Source of the DNA: Rostrohypoxylon terebratum
Taxonomy: Eukaryota; Ascomycota; Sordariomycetes; Xylariales; Hypoxylaceae
Direction: 5' to 3'
DNA length: 64,000 nucleotides
Assembly (NCBI GenBank): GCA_022497145.1
Contig: MU385905.1
Coordinates: 170,293-234,292, forward strand
The notes beneath the pieces are model-generated. The model made no database searches and was not told the DNA's origin. It saw only the letters and a program-made list of their open reading frames with translations. Both the position numbers and the translations under genes were made by a program. Of the stretch, positions 60,007 to 64,000 are shown in pieces (the stretch's first letter is position 1; every line of letters begins with the position of its first letter).

Positions 60007-60426
60007 TGTCACAGCCATACCGGATAGGTAGTCACATTACGAGATCCACCCCAACATCAGACCAATCACGGTTAAAAATCAGGACTTTGGGATCTGCCGG
60101 ATCTGTTGAATCTGTTCAGTCTATGACAACAGATCCATCAGAACAACCAGATCCTAAGATGTGTCGGCAGATCACGATGGCTTCATACACAAGAAGGAGA
60201 GAAGAAGGATATCTATGTAATCATAGCATTTCTCATGTATCTAGTCACTCACTTCAGTTCTTCAGTTATCAATCTAAGTCTATTCACTACGAGTAGGGAG
60301 AGGACTCCAAGCCTCTCTGACGAACATACTTGATTGATCACATTTGACCTCTACAATTACTGTTACCTTAAAATCAAGACCCCTTATGAAGCTATACTTA
60401 CTAAGCCTAAGTATAGGTTCGTCACA
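60007..60426 (+). mobile_element. Solo LTR A6 (family A), TSD AATTA
   Basis: About 420 bp, TGTCACAGCC ... GGTTCGTCACA, with AATTA at 60,002-60,006 and 60,427-60,431. CCAATCACGG lies at 60,062-60,071. Layout and inverted arms are as in A5; the two copies give the same 96-codon translation from their outer ends and differ by at most a base or two elsewhere. Confidence 0.92.
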
Positions 60427-60604
60427 AATTATTTAATAATAATAAATGTTTTACGTAAAAGATTTAAAATTAAAAGTAATAATTTAATTTTTAAAATAAG
60501 TTTATAATAATTAAAAAATAAAACGTTTAAAATTTAAATAAAAGTAATATGAAATAATTTAAAAATATTAAGGTTAATAAATTAAATGTTTACAATTTAT
60601 AATA

Positions 60605-62045
60605 ACTTAATTTAATTTTAATATGTTTAAAAACAAAGTATATTAAGAAAATATAATTAAAAAAAAGATAATAAAATCGAAAAACTTTAAAACGTTATTA
60701 TTTGTTTCATAAGTAAAAACCTTTAAAATTATACTATAAATTTAATTATATTTAAAATAATTAATTATTATAATATTAAATAATGAAACCTTTCGATATT
60801 CATAAACAATAAACTTTTTTAAAGAAAAAAAGTTTAATTTAAATATTAAATTATATTATTAAAAAATAAATTATAAATAAACATTAATTATTTTCATAAC
60901 AAATTAAATAAAATTAATTATATTTTAAGTTAAATTAATGAAACAATTATAAAAGACTTATTTCTTTTTATTTTAAATAGAAATAAAGTTTTAAATAAAT
61001 TATATATAATAAAAAATATTATTAAATATTTATGTAAGTAATATAAAGATTTAAATATTTATGAAAAAGCGTAAAATAAGTTTTATGCTTTACGTATAAA
61101 GCTTTTAAACTTATTTATTACCTTTAAAATTAATTTCGTAAAGTTTATTAAATAAATTAAATTACTAATTAATAACTATAAACATAAATTATTTAATAAA
61201 TTACCGACTTAATTTAATGAAAAAATTATTAATAAATATTATAATAATGAAATAAACTTTATTATATTTTACTAATATATGTAACGGTATAATTATACTT
61301 AAAATAAAAAATTTATTTTACCTTATTATTAAAAGGTAAATAAGTTGATAACAAATATTTTAAATAAATGGTAAGTTAATTAAACGTTTATTTTTAACAC
61401 TAATTAAAAAATAAACGATTATTATAATATTTTGATTATAAAAATAATATTTAATAAAAAATTATATAAAGTTTTAACGCTTTTTTAAATAAAATGATTT
61501 ATTTTTAATAAGTGATATTTTATTTATTACAAAAAAATATATTAACCGAATATATTTTTTAAAATTCTTTTAAAATAAACTATAGGATAATTACGTAAAT
61601 ATTATTATTATTTAAGTTCTAACCGATAATAAAAGTTTAAAGGTAAACGTAAAAAAATTTAAAAGAAAATACTAAAAAAGCTACTAAAAAAGAATACCTT
61701 AAAAAGATTAAACTTTTATTTTAAAAAATGTTATAATATATATAATAGTTTTAATAAAAAACCTTCATTATTACGTTGTAAAGTAATAAAAATAAATTAA
61801 TTATAATAATAAATATATATTTTTTAATGAATAATTTTTATATTATTAAAATAATAAAATATTTAAGTATAAAAAACTCCTTAAATTTAAATTAATTAGT
61901 ATATTTAAGTTGAACGGAAAATAAATATAATTTATTAACGTAATAATTTACGTACACTTTTAAATTTAAAGTAAAAAAGTGAAAAATATTATTTTATCAA
62001 TGGTTAGTATAAAATATAATTTAATTATTAATACAAAGTTTTTCG
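60605..62045 (+). pseudogene. RIP-degraded gag-like region, T2 copy b
   Basis: Direct-orientation copy of 45,785-47,215 with many C/T and G/A differences. It ends where an inverted R1 copy begins, so no reverse transcriptase follows. Confidence 0.5.
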
Positions 62046-62230
62046 AACTATAAAACCGTAAAAGGTTTTAAAGGTTAAATAACCTTTAAAAGGCATTAAC
62101 TTAATCTTTTTTAAAGGTTTATAATAAAAGCATTATACGATTAATAAAATATAAAGATATAATAATATAAAAAAAACACGTGATAAATTATGTAAATAAA
62201 TTAAAATAAAATAATTAAGTTATATAAGTA
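62046..62230 (-). repeat. R1 repeat, copy 8 (inverted)
   Basis: Begins CTATAAAACCGTAAAAGGTT and continues to AAAATAATTAAGTTATATAA. It keeps AAAACACGTGATAAATTATG, the complement of the R1 CACGTG landmark. Confidence 0.7.
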
Positions 62231-64000
62231 TAAGTTAATTAACTTAGTTTTAATAGGTTTTTACTATAAAATAATTAAGTATTAATAATAACATTAACTT
62301 AAGAAAAACAAGTATAATTAATTTAATAATTATTTACTTTATTTAATATTTTTAATAAAAACGATAATTTTTAATTTTCTCGTATAATTTTTAGTTATTA
62401 CGGTATAAATATAAGGTTTAAAACGATTAAAAAAGATTTAAAAAATCAATATTAAAAAAATATAAAGGATTAAAAACGAAAAAAAAAGAAAAAAAGAAAG
62501 GGAATTAATCAAGAAATTATTTAAAGATTTAAGAAAAAAATAAATAAATTTTATTAATAACGAATAAAAAGTTAGTTTAAAAAACTTCTTAATTTATTTA
62601 AGTTTTAATAAATAATTATTAAAAACGAATAAAAAGTTTAATAGTTTTTAATGATAAAATAACGTTAAAAATTTTAAACGTTAATTAAGTATAATTATTA
62701 AAATTATTAACTTTATTTTTGTTATAGATTTATTTATGTTAAAATCGATAAAAAAAATTATCGAAAACGTATAAATGATTACACTTTAAAATAAATATAA
62801 TATATTATATATTAGTTTTTAAAGGTAAATTAAGCGATAATTTAAAGAACTTTTTAAAAGATATTAATATTAAAATTAACTAATAAGTGAGATTAAATGT
62901 AAATAAAGTATAAAAAAAATTTAAAAGTTATTATTCATAACGTATTAAAAAACGAGCTTAAAAGTTAATATGAAAATTTATTAACGGAGAAAAAAAATAA
63001 ATTAAATTAAAAAAAGTTTATCATTAATTTTTATAAAAAGTTAGTTTCGATAAATATAAGATCGAAGTAAAAATTAAAAAGTTTAAACGATAATTTAAAA
63101 AATTATTAATTATATATATTTATTAAGTTATTAAATTAAATAAAAATGTATTTTTTAATTTTATTATTTATCAATGATTTTTTTATTTTTTCATTATATT
63201 TTTTAAGTTTAAAAAGTAATTATATAGTTATATAAAACCATATTAAAGTGGGTTCATTTAAAATTTATAAATATTTTTTTCTTTCTAAAATTATCTTTAA
63301 TTTTTTTAATTTATTTTCATTATAAAAGTATTATAAGATTTAAATTAATTTTAACTTTTTTAAATTTTTTTTACTATTATATAATTTAAGTTTTAAACCT
63401 TTTAAATACGTAATATAAACTAAGCTTATCGTTTAATAATTACTTTATTATAAAATAATTTATTAATAAATTAAAGTAAAAAAAGATTAAATCTTAAGTT
63501 ATATAAATTAAAACTAAATTTAACATTAAATATAATATTAACTTTAATATTATACATTTTTATTAAAAGTATTATACTTATTTTTATTAAATATTTAAAT
63601 TTCTTAAATTTTTTAAATTTTTTACACAGCTTTTTTAATTTATTTTATAATGTAAATCATACTTTTAGTAGCGTTAATTTAATAAAATCTATTTTATTTA
63701 TTATTTTTTTAATAAACTTATAAATATTTTTTATATAATAAAGTTATACGGTATAAACTTTTAAAGTAACTTAATATTCGTTGTAATAAAAATTTATATA
63801 AATAAGGTTTAAAAAATAAAAAAATCCGTTTATTAATTAATATTAATATAAATTAAACTTTTATTATATAAAGAAATTTACCGTTAATTAATAATAATAA
63901 TATAAATAACGTTTAAAATATATAAAAAATTTTATTATTAATTATTAATAATATAAATACTTTTTATACGAAAAGTTTTATTATTATTTTAATATAAATA
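62231..64000. repeat. Unassigned AT-rich degraded sequence to the window end
   Basis: Same composition as the rest of the block. I could not match it by eye to another copy in the window and saw no readable frame. Confidence 0.5.

Larger units (their letters stand above)
31501..64000. repeat. AT-rich block of RIP-degraded transposons with inserted solo LTRs
   Basis: About 32.5 kb of A/T-dominated DNA continuing to the window end. Between the GC-normal LTR islands, C and G are rare and TpA abounds, as expected after repeat-induced point mutation. No open frame exceeds about 100 codons, and those present have AT-driven composition. Readable relics are a Ty3/gypsy reverse transcriptase, a putative gag and several internal repeats listed separately. 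It may be a pericentromeric or centromeric segment, a subtelomeric block or a large AT isochore; the window cannot decide. Confidence 0.9.

Noticed and set aside
54629..60296. Two identical 96-codon ORFs (54,629-54,919 and 60,006-60,296)
   Set aside because: Both lie inside near-identical solo LTRs A5 and A6, starting at the LTR edge; identity reflects the repeat, not protein conservation.
31501..60431. The islands as MITEs or other TIR DNA transposons
   Set aside because: Ends match over only about 6-8 bases (TGTGAC/TGTCAC), the duplication is 5 bp, and the bodies have CCAAT-TATA-R/U5 order. An LTR origin fits better.
31501..64000. Mitochondrial DNA insertion as the cause of the AT richness
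   Set aside because: No mitochondrial gene, tRNA or rRNA sequence is recognisable, and the internal repeats and RT relic show transposon origin.
1..64000. CRISPR arrays, tRNA and rRNA genes
   Set aside because: No regularly spaced repeats of CRISPR type and no cloverleaf or rRNA sequence was recognised by eye; a tRNA could still be missed without a covariance search.

Overview
The window is nuclear DNA of a filamentous ascomycete, most likely a Sordariomycete. The genes have short (about 50-120 bp) GT-AG introns and encode typical Pezizomycotina proteins: White Collar-1, alpha-aminoadipate reductase, an RTA1-type membrane protein and a NYN-domain protein. The right half shows extreme C-to-T/G-to-A decay of repeats, the usual result of repeat-induced point mutation (RIP). 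I cannot name the species.

Positions 1-31,500 are ordinary gene-bearing DNA with eight genes: (1) the 5' part of a minus-strand membrane-protein gene at the left edge; (2) a three-exon RTA1-family gene; (3) an intron-less, low-complexity hypothetical protein with a poly-His tract; (4) wc-1, the blue-light photoreceptor/GATA factor, minus strand; (5) a NYN-nuclease-like protein with a probable long 5' intron; (6) a family-25-like glycosyltransferase; (7) lys2, minus strand, three exons; (8) a five-exon secreted phosphodiesterase-like (AIM6-like) gene, followed by a secreted ABC-type substrate-binding-like protein. (The left-edge gene is partial, so the count is eight complete genes plus one partial.) The genes look like independent housekeeping, regulatory and accessory genes, not a cluster. 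Intergenic DNA is long, rich in CTAG/TACGTA-type palindromic words, and carries several microsatellites. A 10-N gap at 10,368-10,377 is flanked by about 100 G and by homopolymer-rich low-quality sequence.

Positions 31,500-64,000 are a continuous AT-rich block with no credible gene. It consists of RIP-degraded transposon copies: a Ty3/gypsy gag-pol whose reverse transcriptase is still readable through its stops, a 2.4-kb repeat present as an inverted pair, and a roughly 200-260 bp repeat present at least eight times. Scattered through it are twelve far less degraded islands of 210-420 bp, with a thirteenth between the glycosyltransferase and lys2 genes. Ten have perfect 5-bp target-site duplications and TG...CA ends, so I read them as solo LTRs or LTR-like short elements of two related families (A, B) and two singletons (C1, C2).

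The most interesting observation is the architecture of these islands. The outer end, a CCAAT box (family A), the TATA box and the R/U5 part are conserved. The segment just upstream of the TATA box is different in almost every copy, yet in most copies it contains a copy-specific inverted repeat with 7-17 bp perfect arms.
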